Shown here: piece by piece, positions 35,761-44,470 of the stretch
How the letters are laid out: each line of letters begins with the position of its first letter
Position numbering within the stretch: position 1 is the stretch's first letter
From: Symploca sp. SIO2E9
GTDB lineage: Bacteria > Cyanobacteriota > Cyanobacteriia > Cyanobacteriales > Coleofasciculaceae
NCBI GenBank assembly: GCA_010692645.1
Contig: JAAHGS010000032.1
Span: 1-51,665 of the forward strand
Direction: 5' to 3'
DNA: 51,665 nt
Notes under the pieces: generated by a model
What the model was told of the DNA's origin: nothing
Databases searched by the model: none
What the model saw: only the letters and a program-made list of their open reading frames with translations
Program-made: the position numbers and the translations under genes

Positions 35761-38700
35761 ATGAGCGATTTAGTACTACCAAAATTAAAGCCAGATAGTG
35801 ATGTTAGACCCTCTGATGAAGTGGGAAAATGGGTTGAGCAAAGCCCTAAAGCTTTCCAAGATGTCGCTTCTAGTCTGGATTACAAGTCTTCAGGGCAAAG
35901 AAAAGACCTTAGTTCTGTGCCAACGATGTGGGCACGTCCCCTGTCGATGGAGATGGCTTTATATAATCAGTATTATCCAATCCGTTCTGAATTGATTGAG
36001 CAGTGGCAGGGAATGTTAGCAGCAATCGCCCTAGCAGAGGTAAGGCGATTTCCTTTGAGCGTCCAATTACTAGATTTATTTGAATTAAGCCATCGATACC
36101 CCTTTGCCCGTGCTTTATACGACCTTTTACCCGATCCTGTCAATGTTCTCTACACTCTCGAAGGGAAGAATCCTTGGCAAGATGTTTACGTCTTTTTGTG
36201 GGATGAAAAGCCAGTGGGAATTACTTCCCCAAGTACCTTAATTTGTCCCTCAGAGGAAGGAAAATGGCGGAACCTGCCTTGGTGGAATAGTAAGGAACGT
36301 CGGTTAAATTCTCCCCATTATTATCTCAATAGCAGTGAAAAAGCTCTCCTGTGGCGCTGGCTAGAACATTTGCGAGGAGATTTAAATAAGCATCAAGGTC
36401 AACCCAAGGCAATTGAAGTAATTGGGGGGTTGTTAGATCAGTTCCTAAATAGTTTAGGAGTTCATCGAGAACAACGTCTAAGTCTGAGTGATAATCCCCA
36501 GTTTTTTGGCATCCCTATTAACCGAGGAGTACTTAGAGCAATCAACCAACCGGTTAAAGCTGAACCGAAATCTAGCAGTATTCGTTTAATTCCCAGTCCA
36601 GAAAAGGGGAAAATTCCAGATTTACTAATTATTGATCCAGAGATTGCTAAGGCATGGGATGAATCACCTCAAAACATCTGGGTCTATGGAGACCAAACCC
36701 TAGCATCTTTAAATGTAAATGATTTAAAGACAGGGAAAATTATCTGGGATAACATCAGATGGATTGAGTCAAAGGACTTATTTCTACCAAAATTCACCTT
36801 CATAGACATCAAAGATGCTTTGCCTGGAGCTTTCCTGCCTAGTGAGACTCAGGCTATGGTCTTCAAAGGACGGGGTATCACACCTCTACTGCCTCTAGAC
36901 CCACTTTTGTTAGATTATTTCACACCAGAAGAGTTAATTCGCCGTATACAAATTACCTCAATCAATGGAGGAGATGGTCCAGTAGTGCGAGTGGCTCTCG
37001 ACTTGCCCCTTTCTGGTGTCAACAAGGAACACCAACAACTTCAGAATTATCGTATCTATCGAGATTACCCCCTTAAAGAAGAGAATTCTTTACCGGAGGT
37101 GCCAGTTTTAGAAGTATGGCCCCACTTCTTAAAAAAAGACTGGCAAGAATACTATGCTTTCTATTATGACGGAGAGTATGGAGAGCAGACTTTCCAAGTA
37201 AGTTTGCCTACTGCTAAAGAACCCTACATTTTCCAAGACCGAGATGCTACTTACCAGATTACTCGCCTAGAAGAATTTCCCGATTTCATTGACTGCCAAA
37301 ACCGAGATAGAAGTTCTCTCGGTTTGATTTTGCTCAGAAAACCAGAAAAGATTGTAACTACAGGTTCTTGGACAGTAGGGGTAGATTTTGGTACTTCTTT
37401 TACCAACATTTACGTCAACCGCAAAGGTAAAGTTGAACCTCTGCCTCTAGACAATTTGCATCTCAAAGTAACAGAGGTGCCACAGGAGACCCGTATTCGA
37501 GTACTTTATGAATACTTTATACCAGAAAGCTTTATACCTCCTGAAAAGCCCTTACCCCTCTCCAGCGTGCTGACTACTAGAGGAAGGTCAAACACTAGTG
37601 ATTATAGTGGTACAGGTAAGGAACGTCCCATATATGATGGTCGTATCTATGTTCCTGACCGCAATCGGTTCCAACCTGATGAAGATTGGATGGAAACTGA
37701 CCTCAAGTGGAAGAATTTTGTCCCCAATCGTATGTTCCTAAAGCACTTGGCTTTACACATCACTGCTTTAGCAGCACAAAAAGGTGTTGGTCAAATTCAG
37801 TGGTCTTTATCTTATCCTTCCGCTTTCTCAAGGGGAGACCAAACTAGGTACGCTCAGACTTGGCGGAATTTAACTAGGGATTTGCAAGCTAAAACAGGAA
37901 TTAGACATATATGCCCAGAAATAGATCAGCAAGAATACTTCCGTACAGAGAGTTTAGCAGTTGCCCAATATTTTGCTGACCAAGAGGGACATAACTTAGT
38001 CAATAGCACTTGTATTGACATGGGGGGAGGTACCTCAGATATTTCGATTTGGGAAAACAATAAACTGGTTCATCAATGTTCGGTACAGTTAGCTGGACGG
38101 CACTTATTATCTCAGTTCTTAGAACTGAACCCAAGGTTTTTGGAAAACCGGTTTGGGGTTAGTGATTTAACAGGATTGACCAAAGAAAACTTCAGTGCCA
38201 AGCTGGATGTATTGCTGCGTTTAGAAGGTGATAAGTGGCTGGAAAAGAGAGCCTTCATTGAAGAAGAGTCAGACTTTCAGGGATTGGTTCGACTGATAGC
38301 TTTGGGCGTGGCAGGACTTTATTACTATGTAGGGACTATCTTAGGAGTCCTATTTGAGGAAGAGAAGTACAACAAGAATGAGATCACACCAGTTTTTATT
38401 GGAGGGAATGGCTCACGAATACTCAACTGGTTGGCGATAGGTGGTCAATTTGACCGTAACTCAGAGGTAAATTATTTACTCAGTCGGATGTTGAGTAAGG
38501 GTTCTGACTTCGAGGATATTGATGAAGTTACCCGCTTAAGTACTCGACCAAAAGATGAGGTGGCTTGCGGGCTGGTATTAACTGCTACTAAACTCCAAGG
38601 ACTAGGGAGAAGGGAAAAAGACCCTTTGATTGCTGGTGAGAATTGTGAAGTTAATGGTCAATTTGTTAGTTGGAGCAGTCGCCTGGATTTGAAGGGTAAT

Positions 38701-38994
38701 ATTCAAAACTTCCACATCTCTGAGCTAGAGCAATTATCGACTTTCCTAGATGATTTCAACTTTGCTTTAGAAGAGTTAGAAATTGATGGTTTGAACCCGA
38801 TGGTGGGGTTCCAACCAGGTGTAGGTATAGAAGCGAGAGTTAAGGACAAACTCTGGCGTGATACTCAAAGAGAATTAACTAGCAGTTTGCTAAAAATCAA
38901 GGGGGATTCAGAGAATATTCGTGAAGAACCTCCCTTTATCCTGGCTCTGAAGGCACTGTTGCGAGTCTTAGCTAAAGAATGGGCAGGCAAATGA
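35761..38994 (+). CDS. Large protein with C-terminal actin/Hsp70-like ATPase domain
   Basis: 1077 aa. The first about 530 residues match nothing I recognise: helical at 75-130, then beta-rich, no signal peptide. From about 535 an actin-superfamily ATPase begins: phosphate-1 VDFGTSFTNI (541-550), phosphate-2 CIDMGGGTSDISI (751-763) and an adenosine-type motif VFIGGNGSRILNWL near 880. The catalytic-region helix VARL-like sequence is replaced by FRTESLAVAQYFA (about 727-739), comparable to Hsp70 'EPTAAAL'. The size and order recall large SrfB-type proteins, but I am not sure of that. It is sandwiched between the tubulin-like gene and the first adaptor-domain gene, all plus strand. Probably cytosolic. 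Confidence 0.82.
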   Translation: MSDLVLPKLKPDSDVRPSDEVGKWVEQSPKAFQDVASSLDYKSSGQRKDLSSVPTMWARPLSMEMALYNQYYPIRSELIEQWQGMLAAIALAEVRRFPLSVQLLDLFELSHRYPFARALYDLLPDPVNVLYTLEGKNPWQDVYVFLWDEKPVGITSPSTLICPSEEGKWRNLPWWNSKERRLNSPHYYLNSSEKALLWRWLEHLRGDLNKHQGQPKAIEVIGGLLDQFLNSLGVHREQRLSLSDNPQFFGIPINRGVLRAINQPVKAEPKSSSIRLIPSPEKGKIPDLLIIDPEIAKAWDESPQNIWVYGDQTLASLNVNDLKTGKIIWDNIRWIESKDLFLPKFTFIDIKDALPGAFLPSETQAMVFKGRGITPLLPLDPLLLDYFTPEELIRRIQITSINGGDGPVVRVALDLPLSGVNKEHQQLQNYRIYRDYPLKEENSLPEVPVLEVWPHFLKKDWQEYYAFYYDGEYGEQTFQVSLPTAKEPYIFQDRDATYQITRLEEFPDFIDCQNRDRSSLGLILLRKPEKIVTTGSWTVGVDFGTSFTNIYVNRKGKVEPLPLDNLHLKVTEVPQETRIRVLYEYFIPESFIPPEKPLPLSSVLTTRGRSNTSDYSGTGKERPIYDGRIYVPDRNRFQPDEDWMETDLKWKNFVPNRMFLKHLALHITALAAQKGVGQIQWSLSYPSAFSRGDQTRYAQTWRNLTRDLQAKTGIRHICPEIDQQEYFRTESLAVAQYFADQEGHNLVNSTCIDMGGGTSDISIWENNKLVHQCSVQLAGRHLLSQFLELNPRFLENRFGVSDLTGLTKENFSAKLDVLLRLEGDKWLEKRAFIEEESDFQGLVRLIALGVAGLYYYVGTILGVLFEEEKYNKNEITPVFIGGNGSRILNWLAIGGQFDRNSEVNYLLSRMLSKGSDFEDIDEVTRLSTRPKDEVACGLVLTATKLQGLGRREKDPLIAGENCEVNGQFVSWSSRLDLKGNIQNFHISELEQLSTFLDDFNFALEELEIDGLNPMVGFQPGVGIEARVKDKLWRDTQRELTSSLLKIKGDSENIREEPPFILALKALLRVLAKEWAGK

Positions 38995-39139
38995 TCAAGC
39001 TTGCTTCTAAGCGCCTATGATGATGGGTAGGTAGTTGATACCTGAACAAAAATGACTAGCGTTTAGGTTATCACCACTTCTACTAAGACACTAGCTTAGA
39101 AAAAAATATCACAATAGATTAAGGAGCTTGGTAGCGCAG

Positions 39140-40135
39140 ATGCCCGCATGTCCAGTTTGCGATACTGAATACGACCAAGGGCAAGTAGAAGATTGTCCAA
39201 ACTGCGGTTGGTTGCTAAAGATTTCCCCAGATGCTGAGGAGTTGACACTAAACTTGAGCAGGGAAGAAGTAAGCAAACTCGTGGAACTAGTGAGGCAGAT
39301 GTGGGGAAAAATCCCTAAAGAAGCCTCGCCGGAAAACTTGCCACAGTTTGATTCTCAAACAGAGCAATTTAAAAATTTTAGTCAACAGATAGAACAACTC
39401 AACACTAAGTTAGAAGGATTATCTCAGGATAAATCACCTCTGCAGTCAGAATTAGAGGAGTTGAATAAGAGACTGCTAGTTGTAGAGGAGAAGTTATCTG
39501 GCTTTACGGTAATCAATGAGCAGTTTAAAAACCTGAAAGCTCAGATGGTTCAATTTAATCAACAGAGACAGCAAATTCAATCGGAAAGAGAGCAATTTAA
39601 ACAAGATAGGATAATGCTTAAAACTATTATACAAGAGTTTCAGAAAAATGTACAGAACTGGGAGCGGAACTATCAGAGCAATCCAGATAGAAAACCAAGA
39701 TCACCAGATAGAAAACCAAGCTCAGAACATCAATCAGCACAAGAAGCTTCTGAACTAGTTCTCAGTGACCAAGAAAAGCAATTGGTAACTAATTACAACA
39801 ATAATCCAGCTTTATTTTTACACTTGGCTCAAGAGGTTTCAGAAACAGAAGATAGTATTAGTCAACGCCGGAGTACTGGCCAAGAAATAGTGTTGGGAAA
39901 ACGAAATCGTGGTAATTACTGGATATTAAATATAGGGGGGTTTGACTACCTAGTTCCTAATCAAACTTTCAAAATCAACGAATTTAACTACAAAACTCTT
40001 GAAGCATTATTTATTTGTCAGAAATATCAACCAGAAGGTTCCAGAGATTTTAAACTACTCAAACCAGCTAGAGTATCTCAGGTGTCTACAGAAAATACGT
40101 GGCATTTAAACGAAAAGGGAATTCTAAAATTTTAA
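39140..40135 (+). CDS. Zinc-ribbon, coiled-coil protein with C-terminal cluster domain (copy 1)
   Basis: About 331 aa from the ATG at 39140 (MPACPVCDTEYD). A TTG at 39128 lies too close to the AAGGAG at about 39121. The N-terminus has a two-CxxC zinc ribbon (CPVC, then CPNCGW). A coiled coil runs from about 75 to 190 (EQFKNFSQQIEQLNTKLEGL), then a linker with a small duplication (DRKPRSPDRKPSS). The C-terminal 110 residues hold the domain shared by the next three genes: VSETEDSISQRR, RNRGNYWIL, DYLVPNQTFKINEFNYKT, YQPEGSRDFKLLKPARVS and a closing LNEKGILKF. The zinc ribbon plus coil suggests a scaffold or recognition subunit. Confidence 0.82.
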   Translation: MPACPVCDTEYDQGQVEDCPNCGWLLKISPDAEELTLNLSREEVSKLVELVRQMWGKIPKEASPENLPQFDSQTEQFKNFSQQIEQLNTKLEGLSQDKSPLQSELEELNKRLLVVEEKLSGFTVINEQFKNLKAQMVQFNQQRQQIQSEREQFKQDRIMLKTIIQEFQKNVQNWERNYQSNPDRKPRSPDRKPSSEHQSAQEASELVLSDQEKQLVTNYNNNPALFLHLAQEVSETEDSISQRRSTGQEIVLGKRNRGNYWILNIGGFDYLVPNQTFKINEFNYKTLEALFICQKYQPEGSRDFKLLKPARVSQVSTENTWHLNEKGILKF

Positions 40136-40157
40136 TCCTTTAATTAAGTAATCCATC

Positions 40158-41357
40158 ATGGGGAAAATTAGATACATAAAATTACTACTAGCATTAACAT
40201 TAGCAATTTCTGGTGTCCTAGGAGGTTGTGATCCGATTGAGCAAGGTACTACAGCTTCAACTGCAGAGGAATCAAAACCAGAACAACAAACTTCTCAGAC
40301 AAAACAAAATATAGCTGGAGATAATTCTTCTCATGGACAGAATCCTCCTCAAGCAAACCAAGAGTTACAAAAAAAAGTCACAGAACTAACAAATCAGAAC
40401 CAACAATTAAAATCACAAGTTACAGAACTGACAAATCAGAATCAACAGTTAAAATCAGAAATTTCAACCCTAAAAAAATATAACCAACAGTTAGTCTTAA
40501 AAAACACAGGAATTATAGCACTGTGGATAATAGTATTGATAACACTATTATCCACAGCCTTAATAGCCTTGCTTAGATACCAGAAAATCATCAGAAAAAA
40601 TAAAGCTAATAGAAGGATAAATCGATCTAATGAGGATGGAGTGAGATCTGGTAATCTAGTTTCTCCCCAATCTAATATAAATCTACAGACATCCGGAAGA
40701 AACCAGGATCAGTCTCAAAATGTTTTAGCCGATATTAACCAACTTTATGAACACGTTAATGCTCTGAATAATAATCAAAACCTCTATCAGCAAGAAATCA
40801 ATGGAATACAATCAAGATTAAGAGCAATAGAAGAAGATAGTAGCAGAGCTACTCAGACTCCATCTTGGCGCAGTTCATCATATAGCAGCAGTGGTGTAAA
40901 ATCAACCGGACAAAATACACAGCCTTCATTTTCCAGTCCAAATAAAACTAGAACTCCAGCTTCATCAGTACCTATGTATCGGGAGCAGACTTTATCAACT
41001 CCTCAATGGGTAAACACCTACAATCAGAATCCAAACTCACTTTTAAAGGAAGCAACAGAAGTATCAGAAACAGATGAGAGCATTAATAATCGTCGCCTTG
41101 GTAGTCATGAAAATGTAGTTTTGGAAAAAAAGCGTCGTGGCAACTTCTGGATTCTTAAAGAGAGTAGTTATGAGTACTTGGTTCCTAAAGAAAATCTTAA
41201 GATTAATGAATATAGCTATGAAACAGTACAAGCATTATTTGAATGTCGGGGATACCAACCAGGGTCAAATTTTCAACTCATCCAAGCAGCGAGAGTATAT
41301 CCTCTTACTGCTGGTCAAAAATGGCAGCTAGAAGAACCTGGTATCTTGCAATTTTAG
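40158..41357 (+). CDS. Lipobox protein with coiled coil, internal TM helix and C-terminal cluster domain (copy 2)
   Basis: 399 aa. The N-terminus has a signal with lipobox (LLLALTLAISGVLGGC). A Ser/Gln-rich linker and a coiled coil with an 18-residue duplication (VTELTNQNQQLKSQ twice) follow. A TM helix lies at about 117-140 (IIALWIIVLITLLSTALIALL) with Arg/Lys-rich residues after it. A second coil (about 190-230) and a Ser-rich linker come next. Last is the shared domain: VSETDESINNRR, KKRRGNFWIL, YLVPKENLKINEYSYET, YQPGSNFQLIQAARV, WQLEEPGILQF. If the lipobox is used, the N-terminus is lipid-anchored outside and the shared domain sits in the cytosol. It starts 22 bp after the previous gene. 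Confidence 0.82.
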   Translation: MGKIRYIKLLLALTLAISGVLGGCDPIEQGTTASTAEESKPEQQTSQTKQNIAGDNSSHGQNPPQANQELQKKVTELTNQNQQLKSQVTELTNQNQQLKSEISTLKKYNQQLVLKNTGIIALWIIVLITLLSTALIALLRYQKIIRKNKANRRINRSNEDGVRSGNLVSPQSNINLQTSGRNQDQSQNVLADINQLYEHVNALNNNQNLYQQEINGIQSRLRAIEEDSSRATQTPSWRSSSYSSSGVKSTGQNTQPSFSSPNKTRTPASSVPMYREQTLSTPQWVNTYNQNPNSLLKEATEVSETDESINNRRLGSHENVVLEKKRRGNFWILKESSYEYLVPKENLKINEYSYETVQALFECRGYQPGSNFQLIQAARVYPLTAGQKWQLEEPGILQF

Positions 41358-41535
41358 TCAAGAGGAGGCAGTATTAGATATTTTTGCAGCTTCAGTTTTA
41401 GATAATAAAACTCAATAAAATTTAACTCACGAATTAGTTGACGAGAAACGCAATTTTAAATCTTAGGTTTCAATAACTCAAGGTAATCATAGCATACACT
41501 GCTAAATCCTTAGCACTCCTATAAAACAAATATCT

Positions 41536-41646
41536 AGGACTTACGCAGTGAACCCAAAATCAAGGGTTTTAGCTATAGGGAACTCTTAACAGGGAACAGG
41601 AAACAGGAAAATAAAGGTATTTTATTTGTCTGAGTGCGTAAGTCCT
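41536..41646. mobile_element. MITE with perfect 12-bp terminal inverted repeats AGGACTTACGCA
   Basis: AGGACTTACGCA (41536-41547) and TGCGTAAGTCCT (41635-41646) are exact inverted repeats around 87 bp without coding capacity (it includes GGGAACAGGAAACAGGAAA). These ends are widespread in cyanobacterial genomes. It lies in the 357-bp gap inside the cluster; the remainder of that gap is AT-rich with nothing recognised. Confidence 0.9.
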
Positions 41647-41714
41647 GATATCCTAAATGCAAACAAGTCTTGAGCAATTTTACCAAGGTAATAAACAAAA
41701 CTAAATTAATAAAA

Positions 41715-42914
41715 ATGAAACCGAGGACTCCTAGGATAAACTTTTCTATAGATGAGTTAATTGCAATTTATAATCAGATACCTCGTATATTATCTAGGAA
41801 GGTGATTAAAGTTTCTGTAATTGGAAACAAACCATTATATAATGCCCAAGAGCAAGTCTTTCTTTCAGAGCAAGGTAATGGAGACTACTGGCTACTAGCA
41901 ACAGAGGAGGAGAAAGAGGAAGTCTACTGGTTATTACCCAAAGGCAATTTCAAAGTTAATACCTTTAATCTGAAAACAGTTCAATCCTTATTTAACTGTC
42001 AGAGGTATCAACCGAAGGATAGTACGGAATTTACTCTAAGCAAGCCAGCTAGAGTTTCCCTGATACCAAATCGACAGGAGTGGAAGCTAAAAGAACAGGG
42101 TATACTGGATTTTGATCAAAATTCTCTCTCTTCTAAACTGCAATTAGAGCTAGAAAAGGCAAAACAAGAGCTAGAAGAATTGAGACAAGAGCGATCGCAT
42201 CTGGTAGATAAGGTAGCAGAACTAGCCTATGAACGTCTACAAGAGACTCGCTCTCAGCTAGTAACAGCGGATGAATTTAAGAAACAAATGCAGCAGGTGC
42301 TTCTCAAGTGTGAACAGTTACAGTCTCAAGTCACTCAACTTACTCAACAACAAGAACACTTTAAGTCTCAATTGCAGCAGGTTCAGCAAAAGACTACACC
42401 AACCAAGGAAGAAATGATAGATGCTCTAGAACATCAACAACATATTGAGCTTGCACCAAGTCAGGGTAACATCAAAGCTTCAAGTATCAAAACACCTACA
42501 ACTCAATTTCAACTAAGTCATACCCCTAACTATTCCAATTTAGCAACTCCCCAATTGGTACAGGCTTATAATCAGAATCCACGCTCACTTTTAATCAAAG
42601 CAACGGAAGTATCAGAAACAGATGAGAGCATTAGGAATCGCCGCCTTGGTAGTCAGAAACATGTAGTTTTGGAGAAAAATCGTCGTGGCAAATTTTGGAT
42701 CTTAAAAGACGGGGACTTTGACTACTTAGTTCTTAGGATAAATTTCAATATTAATGAATATAATGATGAATTAGTACAAACACTATTTGAATGTCGTGGA
42801 TACCGACCAGATTTATCTAGATATTTTACTCTCCTTAAACCGGCGAGAGTATCTCCTCTTACTCCTGGTCAAAAGTGGCAGCTAGAAGAACCAGGTATCT
42901 TGGAATTTAAATAA
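41715..42914 (+). CDS. Protein with two copies of the cluster domain separated by a coiled coil (copies 3 and 4)
   Basis: About 399 aa from the ATG at 41715 (MKPRTPRINFSIDELI); the open frame reaches a TTG at 41670 and the start is uncertain. The N-terminal domain copy is diverged (QVFLSEQGNGDYWLL, YWLLPKGNFKVNTFNLKT, YQPKDSTEFTLSKPARVS, WKLKEQGILDF). A coiled coil spans about 135-235 (LQLELEKAKQELEELRQERS). The C-terminal copy (VSETDESIRNRR, KNRRGKFWIL, YRPDLSRYFTLLKPARVS, WQLEEPGILEF) is close to that of the preceding gene. No signal peptide or TM, so cytosolic. Two shared domains in one chain suggest bridging. Confidence 0.8.
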   Translation: MKPRTPRINFSIDELIAIYNQIPRILSRKVIKVSVIGNKPLYNAQEQVFLSEQGNGDYWLLATEEEKEEVYWLLPKGNFKVNTFNLKTVQSLFNCQRYQPKDSTEFTLSKPARVSLIPNRQEWKLKEQGILDFDQNSLSSKLQLELEKAKQELEELRQERSHLVDKVAELAYERLQETRSQLVTADEFKKQMQQVLLKCEQLQSQVTQLTQQQEHFKSQLQQVQQKTTPTKEEMIDALEHQQHIELAPSQGNIKASSIKTPTTQFQLSHTPNYSNLATPQLVQAYNQNPRSLLIKATEVSETDESIRNRRLGSQKHVVLEKNRRGKFWILKDGDFDYLVLRINFNINEYNDELVQTLFECRGYRPDLSRYFTLLKPARVSPLTPGQKWQLEEPGILEFK

Positions 42915-42996
42915 CCAGGAAGAAGTAGCGGGAGAGTTTCCAGCTTTAATCTCAATTACAGTACTCAGATCGCATTTATAGTCTTTATTAGAACCA

Positions 42997-44214
42997 GTGA
43001 CTCAAGAAAATAATCAGCACTTATCTAAGCTACAACAAAAAGCCGACGAAAATCAAGAGCAGATTCAGAAAATTCTGGATTATTTAAAAACCTTATATGA
43101 ACATTTGGAAAAGACAATCAAACGGGTGAATAAGTTAGAAGAAGCAGAAAAAACGCACTCGCAGTCACCGTCACAACCAGATACTAGCTCCCTGATAGCA
43201 GCAGAGCAGGAGTTCAATAGTCTCAGACAAGAAAACTCACGCTTAGAGTCTCAAATAGTGGAATTAAGAAAAGGACAAGCCCAACTTCAGTCGAAGTTAG
43301 ATGCATTAGCCTCCAAGCCACAACCAGACACTAGCTCTACGGTAGCAGCAAAGGAAGAGTTCCATAGCCTCAGACAAGAAAACTCACGCTTAGAGTCTCA
43401 AATAGTGGAATTAAGAAAAGGACAAGCCCAACTTCAGTCGAAGTTAGATGCATTAGCCTCCAAGCCACAACCAGACGCTAGCTCTACGGTAGCAGGAGAG
43501 AAGAGTAAATTACAGTTTCGGGAAATCAAGGAGTCATTGAATCAAATCCAGTTACGGGTTAGTAGCATAGAAACTGATTTAGATAAGCTTCAGAAACAAG
43601 GATTACGCGAAACGCAATTGCCAACTCAAACACTAGGCCAAGATCAACTAAATTTAGAAGTAACTTCTCAGAGCATAGATACAGTATCAGTTGATGAAGA
43701 AAGTTCATCTGTTATACAGAATATACAGACATCCGAGAGGGAATCTGAAAATAACTCAGTGGAAGAATCGAGTGTCAGTCAAATTTCACTAGGCTATCCT
43801 AAGTCAAATCTTAATCCTCAAGAAGACCAAATTGTAACAGCTTACAATAGTAAATCCTCGGCAGTGTTACAGAATGCTACACAAGTATCAGAAACACGGG
43901 CAAGTCTGGAACAACGTCGGCAGGGAAGTAGCCAAAGGGCAATTTTTGAAAAAGCTCGTCGATGGGGTGAATTTCTAATATTGACTCAGGAAGGGGTTGA
44001 TTATCTTATGCCTGGAAGACGATTAAGAATTACTTCTAGTAATCAGGCAACTATAGAGGATTTATTTAAATTATACGAATATCAACCAGAATTTGACATG
44101 ATCATGACATTACTAAAACCAGCAATAGTTTCTTCCATTTCTGATGATAAGTGGGAGCTAGTGGAACCGGGAGCACTGAAATTTGAATTAATTGACGATG
44201 CTTCTATCTCTTAG
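42997..44214 (+). CDS. Coiled-coil protein with diverged C-terminal cluster domain (copy 5)
   Basis: 405 aa from a GTG (TQENNQHLSKLQQKADENQ); an in-frame stop lies just upstream. Coiled coil covers about 1-210 and contains an exact tandem duplication of 49 residues (EFNSLRQENSRLESQIVELR...), that is seven heptads, so the coil phase is kept. The C-terminal domain is the most diverged copy: VSETRASLEQRRQGS, KARRWGEFLILTQEGVDYLM, YQPEFDMIMTLLKPAIVS, WELVEPGALKF. It is soluble. It lies 83 bp after the preceding gene and is most likely in the same operon. Confidence 0.8.
   Translation: MTQENNQHLSKLQQKADENQEQIQKILDYLKTLYEHLEKTIKRVNKLEEAEKTHSQSPSQPDTSSLIAAEQEFNSLRQENSRLESQIVELRKGQAQLQSKLDALASKPQPDTSSTVAAKEEFHSLRQENSRLESQIVELRKGQAQLQSKLDALASKPQPDASSTVAGEKSKLQFREIKESLNQIQLRVSSIETDLDKLQKQGLRETQLPTQTLGQDQLNLEVTSQSIDTVSVDEESSSVIQNIQTSERESENNSVEESSVSQISLGYPKSNLNPQEDQIVTAYNSKSSAVLQNATQVSETRASLEQRRQGSSQRAIFEKARRWGEFLILTQEGVDYLMPGRRLRITSSNQATIEDLFKLYEYQPEFDMIMTLLKPAIVSSISDDKWELVEPGALKFELIDDASIS
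43211..43493 (+). repeat. 147-bp tandem duplication inside a coiled-coil gene
   Basis: AGTTCAATAGTCTCAGACAA at 43211 and AGTTCCATAGCCTCAGACAA at 43358 start two copies 147 bp apart that are nearly identical through CAACCAGAC(A/G)CTAGCTCTAC. 147 bp encodes 49 residues. The near identity indicates a recent duplication. Confidence 0.92.
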
Positions 44215-44470
44215 TCACATCTAAGTGGGGAGTAGGGAGTAGGGAATGGGGAGTGGGGAATGGGAAATACCACTTTCATGCTTGGCGGTGAAATTTGTTT
44301 CATGGGGACTGCCTTCAACAAGGTGTACCTCACTCATATTGAAAAGGGCTATTAGAGATTTTAGTAGCCAGCACAAAAATATCCCAGATATCTTGCTAAC
44401 ATGAAAATAATCTTTCCAAGAAACGAAAAATTGTCATACTGTGACAAGTAGAAATTCAGATTTAGGGAAA

